NCBI GenBank assembly: GCA_963402885.1
Contig: OY727103.1
Span: 16,146,085 to 16,210,084 of the forward strand
Origin: Antedon bifida
Taxonomy: Eukaryota; Echinodermata; Crinoidea; Comatulida; Antedonidae
DNA length: 64,000 bases
Reading direction: 5' to 3'
In this document: one piece after another, positions 11,992-23,063 of the stretch
How positions within the stretch are numbered: the stretch's first letter is position 1
Layout of the letters: each line of letters opens with the position of its first letter
Program-made: the position numbers and the translations under genes
Notes under the pieces: model-generated
Told to the model about the DNA's origin: nothing
Database searches by the model: none
The model's input: only the letters and a program-made list of their open reading frames with translations

Positions 11992-12474
11992 AATGTGTTA
12001 CTTAATTGAATGACTCGTGTATATAAGTCAGAGTATAGGACACCCTCTACCATATTGTTTAAGTAAATCATTGTGTGTCAAGATATATTCTGGTGCACTT
12101 TTGTGTGATCATTTTTGTTCTATTAAATGATATAATATAATCATGTTCTTACTAAATAGTAACTAAGTACTAATATCCCACAAAAAATAATAATTAGCAT
12201 GATAAAATAACATTTCATCTTTTTTATTGGACCATTATTGTCTATCGTTTAAGTATTTTGAATTTGAAAATAATAATGATGCATATCTGATTTGTTTATA
12301 CAAGGAGTAGGACTAATAATATGCTTGCTGTTTAGATTAGCGATAGTTTTAATATGTAGTAGCAAATAAAACCTCAGTAACATTGTCTATTGCTTATTCA
12401 TTTTGTGTTAAAATGTGGCCAATATACATACAGTTTGACTTTTTAAATCTTGATTTTATCGAACCAAAGGCACT

Positions 12475-12673
12475 TTTGGCGTTTCATATATGTTATGGGC
12501 AATAAACGAATTTGCGTAAATACACTTTTATAAATATGTAAATGTAAGTAATCAACAAAAAAGCAAAATTGTATTTTTCAAACTTCGCAAATCTTTGCTT
12601 GCGCAATTTCACATCTCACAAAAAATATTTGCGCAATTATAGCATTGCGCATAACATAGTATGAAACGCCAAA
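12475..12673. mobile_element. ~200-bp MITE just upstream of ACAD9
   Basis: The left end reads TTTGGCGTTTCATATATGTT and the right end, reversed, TTTGGCGTTTCATACTATGT. The inverted repeats therefore match over about 27 bp, continuing through GTTATG. The interior is AT-rich with several TTGCGCAA-like words. It ends 89 bp before the ACAD9 start codon, so it overlaps or abuts that gene's promoter or 5'UTR. A target duplication was not found. Confidence 0.7.
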
Positions 12674-12762
12674 TGGGTTATTCATACTTCCATGTTGCTC
12701 AAAACAAGAATCGAGTGAGACCGTTTTGTTTTAGCTTAGTGTTTTTTTAGACATATTAAAAC

Positions 12763-15700
12763 ATGTTTTCAAGAAATGTTAGTGCAATAAAAGGCGTGCG
12801 TAAGACAATAGAGCATGTAGGTTGTAGAAATGCGTTAAAAAATGGCGAAATATTAATATGTTCGTCTAATCAACGCCAACATGTGGGTAGGCCTCGGCAG
12901 TTTCATTGGACGCCGGTAAACTCAGGGGCGTTCGCGAAGAATCTCTTCATGGGCCGGTTGATAAAGGTAGGTACACAGGAGCCTAGGCCTAATAATAGTA
13001 AAATCAATACTGATACATACAGTAGGCCTAGGCCCTACTACTTTATTTTTATATTGAAGACTTTTTCATTTAGTATTTGAAATGTTGCAATATTCTGAAT
13101 GTTTTAAGGCCGCATAGGCCTATTAGTATATGTATTATAAAAAAAAAATACACATTTATTATTCGCCGTGGTTAGGATTCCGGCACCGGAACTCAACTGC
13201 CCAGCGTTAGGGAATCTGACACACTATTGCGCAATGCCCAGAGCGAAGTAATCGGCGACTCTATACTCTATCATCTACAGACTAACAGCAAAGATACTAC
13301 ACTATCTTTGCTAACAGCGATGGATCAATAATAGCTGCGCCACGGCGAACTAGCCTAACCCATTTCATATATAAACTTCATATAATTATGAATTATAATT
13401 ACATGACTAGTTTTATGATTTTCAAGTACAAAATAAAAGATTTCATATAACGCATTATTATACTCTGTAATAACAATGCACTCGTATACAAGTTGATTTG
13501 TTGACGGCAGCCGCCGCCCGGATATGATGTGAAAAAAATCCCTATAATAACAACGTCCGACTCTCGGGTGGTGTGGTGCGCGGTCTGTGGCACTATAGAG
13601 TAGTGAAAGGTACAATTACTTCGCTCTGGGCATGCGCAATAGCGTGTCGGTGGGCAGTTGAATTCCGGTGCTGGAATCCTAACCAAGGCGTTTATTATTT
13701 GGGGATATGGTTGCATTGCCATTAGGGTTGGGGAATCCTTTTTCGTCTGTTAAAAAAAATGATATGTCTTTGATATGATATTTGTAAGTGATTTTTTTTT
13801 TTTTTTTTCATTTTCATTCTTTTTCATTCATGTGATTTTTGTCATAAATTTAAAAACAAGGGAGTTGGCTTTAATCAAGTATTTAGTATGTATTTTATGT
13901 AGGCATAGGTCATTTTAAATGTTTTTTTAATATTATATTATTTTGTATTTTTATATTTATTAAGAAAGACAATTTTTAGTTGGAATTGGTTGACTTTCTT
14001 TCCAAAAATGTATTTTATTCATTCATTTTAAGCTGCCTCAATTGATATGCAATGTTAGAAGCATGCCAATGTATTCTCAAATGACATGCAAATTAAATTA
14101 CAAAGTACACTTTAGTCTGGTACTTGATAATTAGAAGCAAAATCAAATGTAAACATAATTTTAGCAAATAACAAGATTTTAGGATTCTAGGAACACCACA
14201 TTATAAATGGTGCAAACAAGTATTAATTAAGTGCTGAAGTAATAAAAAAATAAATGTTTGGTTATTTTAAACTATGTTATGATAGTAATTAAACACAGAA
14301 ATTTCTATGTATATTTTATATGCAAATGACAACAAATGAAAATAATTTACTGATGAATGAATGAAAATACAGTATACCTACTATAGTGATTGTTTGACTT
14401 TGACAATGACTTTGAGAAGTCACATGCCCATGACCAGGCTGTGACTTTTAAGGAAAGTGTGACTCACATGGCCACTGTTTACATTCAGGGCAAAGTCTAG
14501 TAGTAATATTGATGGAATGTACTCATTTTCAGTGTTTTATTATTATTAACTTCATTCTACTCCAAAAAATAAAGATGAATAAAATTAAACTTTGAACTGG
14601 TCATTTTGTAGTTTCAATAAAGTCATATTCTAAAATATTCCAAAATATTTTGCATACAAATATATAAAAGATAGACAACTTCCGGTTGAATTTCTTCCTT
14701 TAAATTATAGTTTTTATCGTACTGTAAATATTTTTTAAATACAAATTTTGGTCAAAGTGAATAACTTTTTTTTTTTACTCTTTTAACTGCTGCAGATGCA
14801 TGGCAATTAAAAGCATTATATGTTTATTATTTTAGGAAGATGTTTTCCCCTATCCAGAAGTGTCCGTGGAAAAATATCAAGAAATTACTGAACTGTGTGC
14901 ACCAATTGAAAAGTTTTTCAAAGAAGAAGGTAGGTGCATGTCAGTTAAAAATACCCACAGTGTTATTGTTATTGTTCACAATATGTCCAGTGTCATTTAA
15001 GCTCTGTCTACACTATCAAACTAGTTTGACAAGAAATAATGTGATGTGCCCAACTATGGTAGTGATATGACATCGTGTTCATATATGGACACATAACATT
15101 TTTTTTGTCACATAAAGTTTCATAGTGTAGACAGAGCTTTAGATTATCATCAACATTGTTGCTGTTAGAAACTTTTTTTTAGAAAGTTTTTTTAATGTGT
15201 TTTTTTTTTATGTGTTTTAAATGTGTTTTTTCCTCTAGTGCCTTCAAAAGAAATAGATTTGGCAGCAAAAATTGATGACAAAACAATGCAAAAAGTGAAA
15301 GATATGGGTTTGTTTGGACAACAGATTCCTCTTGAATATGGTAAGTAGGCCTAATATTACTATTACGTCAACGATACATGATTTAAAAGATGGTGCATTT
15401 TTGCATTAGACTGTATACTAAAAAACAATAAAACATACATCCACCCACGTATCTTGCGCTCTGTCTACGCTATCACTAACTAGTTTGACAAAAAAAAGTG
15501 TGATGTGCCAAAATATATATCATTGTCTCCATATATGGGCACATCACATTTGTTGTCACATTAAGTTTGATAGTGTAGACTAAACATAAATACACCCTTT
15601 TTTATGCAAATAAACACAACTGTACATATGCATTGTAATTTGTAATGTATGTTATAAAATACCTTTTCTCATATACTAATATTAAGTATAACTTGCTCCT

Positions 15701-18700
15701 TGTTTACAGGTGGCTTAGCCCTCTCCAATGTTGAGTATGCCAAGATACAAGAATACACATCATACGATGGTGCTATTGCAGTTACGCTCGCAGCTCATCA
15801 AGCTATAGGCTTAAAGGTAACCTTTAAAGCTCTGTCTAGACTATATGGACACAATGATGTCATATCGCTACCATATTTGGGCACATCACATTTTATATAG
15901 TTATAGATAGTTGTAGATAGAGCTTAAGAGTACAGTACTAACAAATAGTTCTGATGAGGAAAAAAGAAATGATCTAAAGATAAATTATTGCTTTGGACAC
16001 CAGTTTTGGGTCATTAGTGCAAAAAACATAATTAAGGAACGAATTATACAGTCAACACGCTCCAATACCACCAGAACAGTGAAATCTCTGAAAACCAGAT
16101 TTTCTTGAGGTTAAAACAATTCATTTTACCAATATAAATTGATTCTAGTTTGAGAATGTCTGTACAAACCAGATATAGACTAGCCCAAGGATAGGAGAGT
16201 ACTGACTGTACTTATTAATATCCAACGTTTTAAACGTGGTTATTATGTTGTTTTTTCTACACTCATAGGGAATTATTATGTCGGGAACTGAGGAACAAAA
16301 ACGCAAATACCTACCCAAGCTTGCGACGGGGGAACATGTAGCTGCCTTCTGCCTCACAGAACCATCAAGGTAAGGAATCTTGGATTTAATATTTTAATAT
16401 TTGGCAATAATATTAGTATACAATATGAAACAATTTTTACAATGATGCTAAGATTGAGTTTTGAATAATTTGAACACCCCATCACATTCTCAATATTTAT
16501 TTATTACTACAGCGGTAGTGATGCAGGATCATTAAGAACAAGAGCAACATTAAGTCCGGATGGCAAGACTTATCTACTGAATGGAAGCAAGGTAAAAATA
16601 ACCTTCAGTAGAGGGCACTATTAGTGTGCATTTCTCCGCCTGCTGGATAATTTCTCTACCAAAAACATCGCTCTTTTTAAAAAAAAACTGTACTGTGTGT
16701 GATTACACTTAATTGCACTAAAAACTAGGAAATATAAATGTGGTGTTAATAGGTCTGCATTCACCTTTCAATGGTGGAGTCCCAGGTTCAAGTCCTATTT
16801 TCGGTGAAAAAAAAGATATGTTGTTGTTTGTGCCGTAAAATTTGACTCTAAATCTTGTACCCCTAACCTTTCAAAAAAAGGGATTTTTTTTTTATTTTTA
16901 GCCTTACTAAGGTATTTAGGTTTAGGTATGTACTGTATGTAGCTTTCTATTTCTAAGACCATATATCAATTCCAGATTTGGATTTCTAATGGCGGCATAG
17001 CTGATGTGTTCACTGTATTTGCAAGAGAAGAAGTAGCGGATAATAAGGTATATAAAACATAATCATAATGTAAATAAATCATAAAAATATTCATAAACCT
17101 ATTATTTATTTATATCTTCCATATTGTAGTTTATCATTTATTGTTTTCAATAATTAAAATGATGGTTAATTATTTATTTAGGGTGGAAAGAAAGACAAAA
17201 TATCGGCCTTTATAGTTGAAAGAAAGTTTGGCGGAGTAACAAGTGGGAAACCTGAAGACAAACTGGGTATTCGAGGATCCAATAGTAAGTGAAGTCTTGT
17301 AGTTAAAACTGCTACTAACAAAACATAGAGCTCCCAGGGAGATCAAACCATAGAGGGCACTATTAAAACAATCTTGGGTATCAGCATCTATTAAAAACAG
17401 GTATGCCGCATGCTTTATAAGTGTGTCATATTGGGAGAAATTACCATGTAACAGGAGATGGAAAATCACATGAAATCTGTGGAACTCTTGTGTTGGGAGG
17501 TCTGATTTTCATTTATGTTATTCTTTATTTCAAGCCAACAGTGTTAAACACCAATAACAGGTTGAAAATAAAATAACTAAACTATAAGATAAAAGCCAAT
17601 ATAAATATATACAAAAAGATTATTTAAATAATTTCGTTAATAATACATTTAAATTGAGAGAAATTACAGTTAAAGATATCTAAAGAATTATTTTTTAAAA
17701 GACAAGAATTGTACAATGACGAGAGTCTACAGAAAATACCATTTTTACAAACATTGACACGAGAATATTTAACATGAAGAAAGGGTTTACTACAAAGATT
17801 ACGAACAGGAACATTAAAATAAAACAACGAAACAAGATTACAATCAAACTTAGAAGTAAGAAATTTATACAGGAAGTGCAAATCCTGTCTTGCTCTCCTA
17901 GATGTCGGGGAAACATATTTTATTTATACTTGCTATTTTCAGCATGTGAGGTTCATTTTGAAAATTGTCCCGTCCCAGTTGAGAACATGATTGGAGAGCC
18001 TGGCAGTGGCTTTAAGTTAGCGTTGAACATTTTGAATAATGGCCGCTTCAGCATGGGAGCGTCTGGTGGCGGTATTATAAGGACACTGATTGGTAAGTAA
18101 TGTACATGTGACACAATACTATTGAGATATGCTTCACTAGCTGTAATGCTATCCATATGATACTGTTTTAAAAATATATATGATTTTTCAAATGTGATTT
18201 GTACCAAACGCTATCAATTTCTAGACCTAGTTAATTTGCATACAGGTGAAGTTACATGCTATAACTTATAAATACTTTTCTCTATCCAACTGATTTTTAT
18301 CATGATTTCTTCATGTGGTTTATTTGCATACAGGTGAAGTTGTAGAGCATGCTGTGACACGTAAACAGTTTGAGACCAAACTGAAAGATTTTGGAATGAT
18401 TAAGGATAAAATAGCACGCATGGCCATATCAGCATATGTGATGGAGAGTACAGCATTTTTAACGGCCTCCATGATGGACCAGCCTGGTGAAAAAGACTGT
18501 TCTATAGAAGCTGCCATTGTTAAGGTACAAATAATGCACAAGTTGGAGTGCGTTAGCGGCCTAGTGCGATCGGTATTCTGCCATACGGGTTACATACAGA
18601 GTGCTGTTATGATGTGCACTTTTGCATGAGTGTGAAAAAATAAAGAGCGCACATGTGACTTATTTCAGTGTGTCTGATTTGCTACATCATTGAACCCATG

Positions 18701-21700
18701 TCATAACGTATCATAAAACATAGATACTTTTAATGCCAGCTTATGTTATGCTATGTGTGTATGAATAAAAAAAATCCTATAATCACAATGCAATTACATC
18801 TAGTATTACAGTAATAAATCACAGTGGCAACGACATGGTCAACAATACGTAAAATCTTTTAAATTTTCTTTTGCCACTGTTAACCAGGGCAATACTGTAG
18901 CTGCATCATGCTTAATTACCCACAATATATTTTTTGCTGAATATACAGAGACTTTTTGTTTCAAGGAAAGCACCACTGATTATGATTATATGATAAAATG
19001 TGCACTATATAAGTATGTTAAGTACGTAGTAATAATGTGTAAAGTTCTTTTGATATTACTGTAACTTAAACTCGTTGACAGATCTACAGTTCTGAAGCAT
19101 GCTGGGAGCATGTGAGTCAGGCACTTCAGATACTTGGAGGTTTAGGCTACATGAAAGACTACCCGTACGAACGCTACCTACGAGACAGTCGGATCATGAT
19201 GATCTTTGAAGGAACCAATGAGATCCTTAGAATGTTCATATCACTGACTGGTCTCCAGTATGCTGGTGGAGAGATGAAAGAATCTCTAAAGTAAGTAGTG
19301 GTGTTTAACACGGTGCTTTACCTTGTTTGACTTGACTCCTTGGTTCAATCTTAGTTTTGTCATAATATCGGGACTGTTCTGAAATAGCTCCTCATAATAT
19401 TATCAGCTCCGGGTTAGTCATACTAGCTGCCTATAAGCCTGTGTGTATAGTAGGCTTAAAATTAGAATAAAATGCCCTTGTTAAATAATAAAAAATATAT
19501 AGGGTCAACAGTCACCACAGAAAGGGGTGTACTGTACCTACTATATATCCCAGCCATAATTGGCATTTGCGCATTCCAATCATAGTTATCGATAAGACGG
19601 GAGGTCTAGTATATGCATCTGTCTCGTATGTGATTTAAAGAAAACAGCACACCGTTCAGAAAGGGTAAGAGGTCACCCCAATGTCCATTTCAGCCCCTGT
19701 CATTAATCACTGACAACCCTACCAGTTAAATCACTTCGTTACAAAAACATACTGTATGTCCCAATGTTAAAGACATTAATATTTAGCGTTCATATTACAT
19801 GCATTTCTGCTGTAGTAAGTTGGAAGCTTAATTCACTCTCGTAACATTTATTTACAGAAAGTTAAAAAGCCCAGGATCCAATCCAGGCTTTATATGGTCT
19901 AGCATGATAGACCGGTTGAAATACAGATTAGGAATGAAGAAAGATATGCTGATACAGCCTGGGGAGTTTGGAATACATCCAACATTTAAGGTATGATTAC
20001 AACTATTCTGTTTTAGTACATTTTAGATGAGTCACATTTAATATTCCCCGATATCAGACTCTTTAAAAATCGTAAACTCTCCCAAATTCAAACATCCAAA
20101 AAGTAACTAATTTGTTAACATTAGATAATGGAATTTCTGGAAAACCAGACAGTAGTAGTATTGAAAGAAGTGACATATACATATATGATATATAATGTGT
20201 GAGTGGATATTCCATGATAAGACCATAGCTGTTTGCTAAATATGTCTATAAAATTATGTTAATATTAAATAAAGTATGTTTGTTATATTTTTGAATGTTG
20301 AATTTTCTAATTATATTTTTAATTGTTTTTTTAGGAACAGAAAGAGCAACTTGAAAGATGCATTGGTACCTTTTATTATGTCAATGAATCTATGCTTAGT
20401 AAATTTCAAAAGGTTGGTGTTTGTTGTTTAGTCTGTTCATACCTTATATAGGACATCCTCAAATTAATAACTGCATAGGTTTTGTCACTAGTGGGAACCA
20501 CTCTTAAACATGAAAATGCAATATTTATAAAATAAAAACAATCTTAACAATTTGTTTTCAGGATATTATAAATCAACAACTTGTACTAAAAAGGATAGCA
20601 GATATTGCCATAGACATTTACGGTATGACTGCAGTGTTGTCAAGAGCAACAAGGGCAAAGGTCAATGGCATTAAAAACAACGATCATGATCATCTGATAG
20701 CTACCGTGTTTTGTAATGAAGCGTATGACAGAGTACTAGAAAATGTTAAACAATTGACCTTAGGTAAGTGTTCATTGACATGGTTCATTGAGGTCAAAAA
20801 TGGGATAGCTAATTGGGTCATTGATGTAAAAAAAGAGATGACTAATTGGTTCAATGAGGTCAAAAAAGAGATAGCTAATTGTGTCATTGAGGTCAAAAAA
20901 AGAGATAGCTAATTGGGTCATTGAGGTCAAAAAAGAGATAGCTGATTGAGTCATTGAGGTCAAAAAAGAGATAGCTAATTGGGTCATTGAGGTCAAATGA
21001 AGGATCTCGCAAGTGGTCTTAGCTTGATTCCTATTAGAGATGAATAGATAAATGATAGCGATTTGACCAATGACAAGCAATGGATTATTCAAACTGTTGC
21101 TTTTCATTGGTCAAATCGGTTATGTTGCACTTACGTCCTTGCGTTGCATCCTACTGGGAACTAAGCTCTACCTGTATGATGTCATCATTTATCGACACGG
21201 TCAACCATTCATCTAATGTCTCGTTTTTTATCATCCGCATTTATTCTATTGCGACAGACAACTAGACGTACTGTACGTACGGTCAACCATGTCAATAGAG
21301 AACTATACATTATACGATGGAGAAAATAAATAAATTATGTTCATGGTGTCCTACAAAGATAGTTTGGAGGCCTAGATTAATATTATTGCTGTACTGTATT
21401 ATGGCATCGGTGCAAGTGGGCACTGTGTGCATTGTTTGTTGTGGTTTATAGTGTTCTAATTAGAATTGAAAAGAGAACTTAAATTTTAGGTTAAGCCCGG
21501 TGCCCACTGTAGCTCGGCTGAACCAACTGGCACGAATAACAGTATGCGAATGCTTTCAAAAAGTCGGATTGGATAATTACTTACTACACTATACAGCGTG
21601 CGGTGACTTATTATAATAAATTAGAATTTACACGCGTAGTGGAATTTTTTGCTGCACACTGAGGAAAATGACGCGACAAAAAATATTAAACATGATGGAT

Positions 21701-22026
21701 ATTTTCCTCATCGGCATACATGGCCGATTCCTCACAAATTATCCGGCGCACACTGTGAGCAAAGTGTTATTAATGTCAGTTAGCTCAGCCGATAGCTATA
21801 GTGTGTGCCAGGCTTTATTAAAAACCCTGCTAGGAGATTTAGTATCTGAAAAACGACTAGGCTGTTGCGTTATTTTTCTTGTAGTAAGAAGTGTCGCTAA
21901 TTAATATATTTGATTCAATTTTCAGCGCCAGATCATAATGGAGACTCAATGATTGAAAGGATCTCGGATGAAATCTGTGAAAACAGAGGATACGTATCAG
22001 CGCATCCACTCACAAAGGAGTATTAA
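12763..22026 (+). CDS. ACAD9: Acyl-CoA dehydrogenase family member 9 (mitochondrial)
   Basis: Fifteen coding exons give 641 aa (human 621): 12763-12966, 14836-14929, 15239-15340, 15710-15816, 16269-16369, 16513-16591, 16976-17047, 17182-17284, 17943-18092, 18334-18524, 19082-19290, 19858-19990, 20335-20412, 20562-20763, 21926-22026. The N-terminus is basic and free of acidic residues at first, as expected of a mitochondrial presequence. [12 protein letters not shown] and [10 protein letters not shown] match ACAD9 better than the paralogue ACADVL. FAD/substrate motifs are conserved: [50 protein letters not shown]. The catalytic glutamate lies in [10 protein letters not shown]. The C-terminal extension ([13 protein letters not shown]) typical of the VLCAD/ACAD9 group is present. 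Known roles are oxidation of long-chain acyl-CoA and assembly of respiratory complex I. It is convergent with RPL18A. Confidence 0.97.
13164..13690. mobile_element. Mutator-like foldback element with 9-bp target duplication
   Basis: The element lies in ACAD9 intron 1. Its left end is CGCCGTGGTTAGGATTCCGG and its right end, reversed, CGCCTTGGTTAGGATTCCAG. The inverted repeats stay alignable for roughly 90 bp, through CAACTGCCCA and GCCCAGAGCGAAGTAAT. It is flanked on both sides by the identical 9-mer TTTATTATT (13155-13163 and 13691-13699). Long inverted repeats plus a 9-bp duplication are characteristic of non-autonomous MULEs. There is no transposase ORF. Confidence 0.8.
15000..15138. mobile_element. 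Harbinger-like MITE, copy 1 (ACAD9 intron 2)
   Basis: The ends AGCTCTGTCTACACTATCAA and, reversed, AGCTCTGTCTACACTATGAA form inverted repeats. The flanking TTA (14997-14999 and 15139-15141) is a 3-bp target duplication. TTA/TAA duplication is typical of PIF/Harbinger elements. The 139-bp interior has no ORF of note. Confidence 0.8.
15458..15582. mobile_element. Harbinger-like MITE, degenerate copy 2 (ACAD9 intron 3)
   Basis: It shares GCTCTGTCTAC, CTAGTTTGACA, GTGATGTGCC and TTGATAGTGTAGAC with the copy at 15000. The right terminus has decayed and no target duplication can be read. Confidence 0.65.
15828..15924. mobile_element. Harbinger-like MITE, internally deleted copy 3 (ACAD9 intron 4)
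   Basis: The left end is AGCTCTGTCTAGACTAT and the right end GATAGAGCT, flanked by TAA on both sides (15825-15827 and 15925-15927). It is 97 bp, shorter than copy 1, and keeps GGGCACATCACATTTT. It begins 11 nt after the splice donor of exon 4. Confidence 0.7.
16745..16806 (+). mobile_element. Possible tRNA-derived SINE head fragment
   Basis: It contains GGTTCAAGTCC, a good RNA polymerase III B-box, about 50 nt after a weak A-box-like TGGTGTTAATAGG. The arms do not fold into a convincing cloverleaf, so it is not called a tRNA gene. Confidence 0.3.
20780..20997 (+). repeat. 33-bp minisatellite in ACAD9 intron 14
   Basis: Six full copies and one partial copy of a unit close to TTGGGTCATTGAGGTCAAAA plus AAGAGATAGCTAA. 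Most copies are 33 bp and one is 34 bp. The array starts within 17 nt of the exon 14 donor at 20764 and is open in the exon's frame for over three repeats (the run W-V-I-D-V-K-K-E). Confidence 0.9.
21021..21167. mobile_element. Palindromic MITE in ACAD9 intron 14
   Basis: The core is a near-perfect inverted repeat: CGATTTGACCAATGACAAGC and, after a short loop, its complement GCTTTTCATTGGTCAAATCG. Outer arms AGCTTGATTCC and GGGAACTAAGCT extend it. The element at 53781-53933 belongs to the same family (GTTGACCAATGACAATCG core). Confidence 0.65.
21494..21814. mobile_element. 321-bp TIR element with TTA target duplication
   Basis: The left end is AGCCCGGTGCCCACTGTAGC and the right end, reversed, AGCCTGGCACACACTATAGC. 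Both are flanked by TTA (21491-21493 and 21815-21817). It sits in ACAD9 intron 14, ending 111 bp before the last exon. It is non-autonomous, and the ORF inside (21668-21904) has no recognisable domain. Confidence 0.7.
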
Positions 22027-22168
22027 AACAATTGATAACGAAGGATAATAAGAATGCAAAACGCAATGCAGACAACTTTACAAATAAGTAACATCCAAAT
22101 CACATTGAATTCGGTTATATTTGGTTGCTATAAATTAAACTTCTGGTATTTTGTATGGAGCACAGTTA

Positions 22169-22329
22169 AGGCTGATTGATACAGACAAGCGGTAACGGTA
22201 ATAAAAATATAGAATCTATGTATGTTATTCCTTATGACCACTTACACATGCAAACAGGCAGTTTCCGCTCAGGATAGATACAGATTCTACATGGTTTTCC
22301 ACTTACCGCGTGTCTGTGTAAATTGGCCT
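22169..22329. mobile_element. 161-bp MITE with TTA duplication, 3' of ACAD9
   Basis: The left end is AGGCTGATTGATACAGACAA and the right end, reversed, AGGCCAATTTACACAGACAC, with TTA on both sides. It starts 142 bp after the ACAD9 stop codon. It carries an AATAAA at 22200-22205, which could serve as that gene's poly(A) signal. A solo end of the same family (GTGTAAATTGGCCTTTA) is at 39925-39942. Confidence 0.75.
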
Positions 22330-23037
22330 TTATGCTTTTGGTCATATTGTTTTTACTCAACATTGTAATTATTGAGTACAAGCCTTGAGGGTTAGTTTGC
22401 TTTATTTTCATTCTTCTTTACTCGGCGTGGTCTAGAGGGGTATGTTCTTTAGCTAGTGGCTTTCCATACAACATACCACACGTTGATTAATAGTGACCAC
22501 GATTAAATTCACAGGTTGTTTAAATTCACAGTCCCAGACTTGTTGAAGCATGATTTCAGAGAGGATTTCTTCCAATTCGGCCTGTTTAGTTTACGCGCTG
22601 TAGGGTGTGTCCAGCCACCCGGTTTTTTCAGTCTTTCTCAACAGCATAGGCAATGCATGGATGTCACTTGGGCATCTCAATAATGTAATAGTTGTAAGAC
22701 TTTTCTAATATTATAATATAATTAAATTATATGAAATTACTGTATAGGCCTATGTCCATCACTGGCCTATGTCCATCACTGAAATAAAAGTATCGGCAAT
22801 GAACGGTCAATGGCAAAACTGTGGCTATCAGGTTTTTTTTCCAGAGAGAGATGCCAAGTTGTAGGCATGAGAAGACTAGGAAGGAGAAGATGACTGCGAT
22901 ACTGTGCATGTCTTTTCTTTGGGTTTACTACTGTACTACACAAAAAAACAAAACCATTTTTTTGTCATTAGTTTTCATTTATTTTTTATAATCAGAGCTG
23001 AATCTGAGAGTTTATTCATATATCCAGTGCCTGAATG
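22330..23037. other. Convergent intergenic stretch between ACAD9 and RPL18A
   Basis: There is no coding signal. It has a short tandem duplication at 22747-22780 (two copies of GGCCTATGTCCATCACT) and a second + strand AATAAA at 22783-22788. The transcripts on the two strands end facing each other here. Confidence 0.5.
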
Positions 23038-23043
23038 TTTATT
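23038..23043 (-). terminator. Poly(A) signal of RPL18A
   Basis: TTTATT on the + strand is AATAAA on the minus strand, 21 nt past the RPL18A stop. A very short 3'UTR is usual for ribosomal protein genes. Confidence 0.6.
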
Positions 23044-23063
23044 TTATAAAGTAGACCATTCCA

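Noticed and set aside
20625-21107. Long open frames on both strands over the 33-bp repeats
   Set aside because: They result from a repeat length divisible by three running out of ACAD9 exon 14. The splice donor at 20764 and the matching last exon at 21926 show it is intron.
21668-21904. 78-codon ORF as a small gene between ACAD9 exons
   Set aside because: It lies mostly inside the TTA-flanked TIR element and has no recognisable domain.
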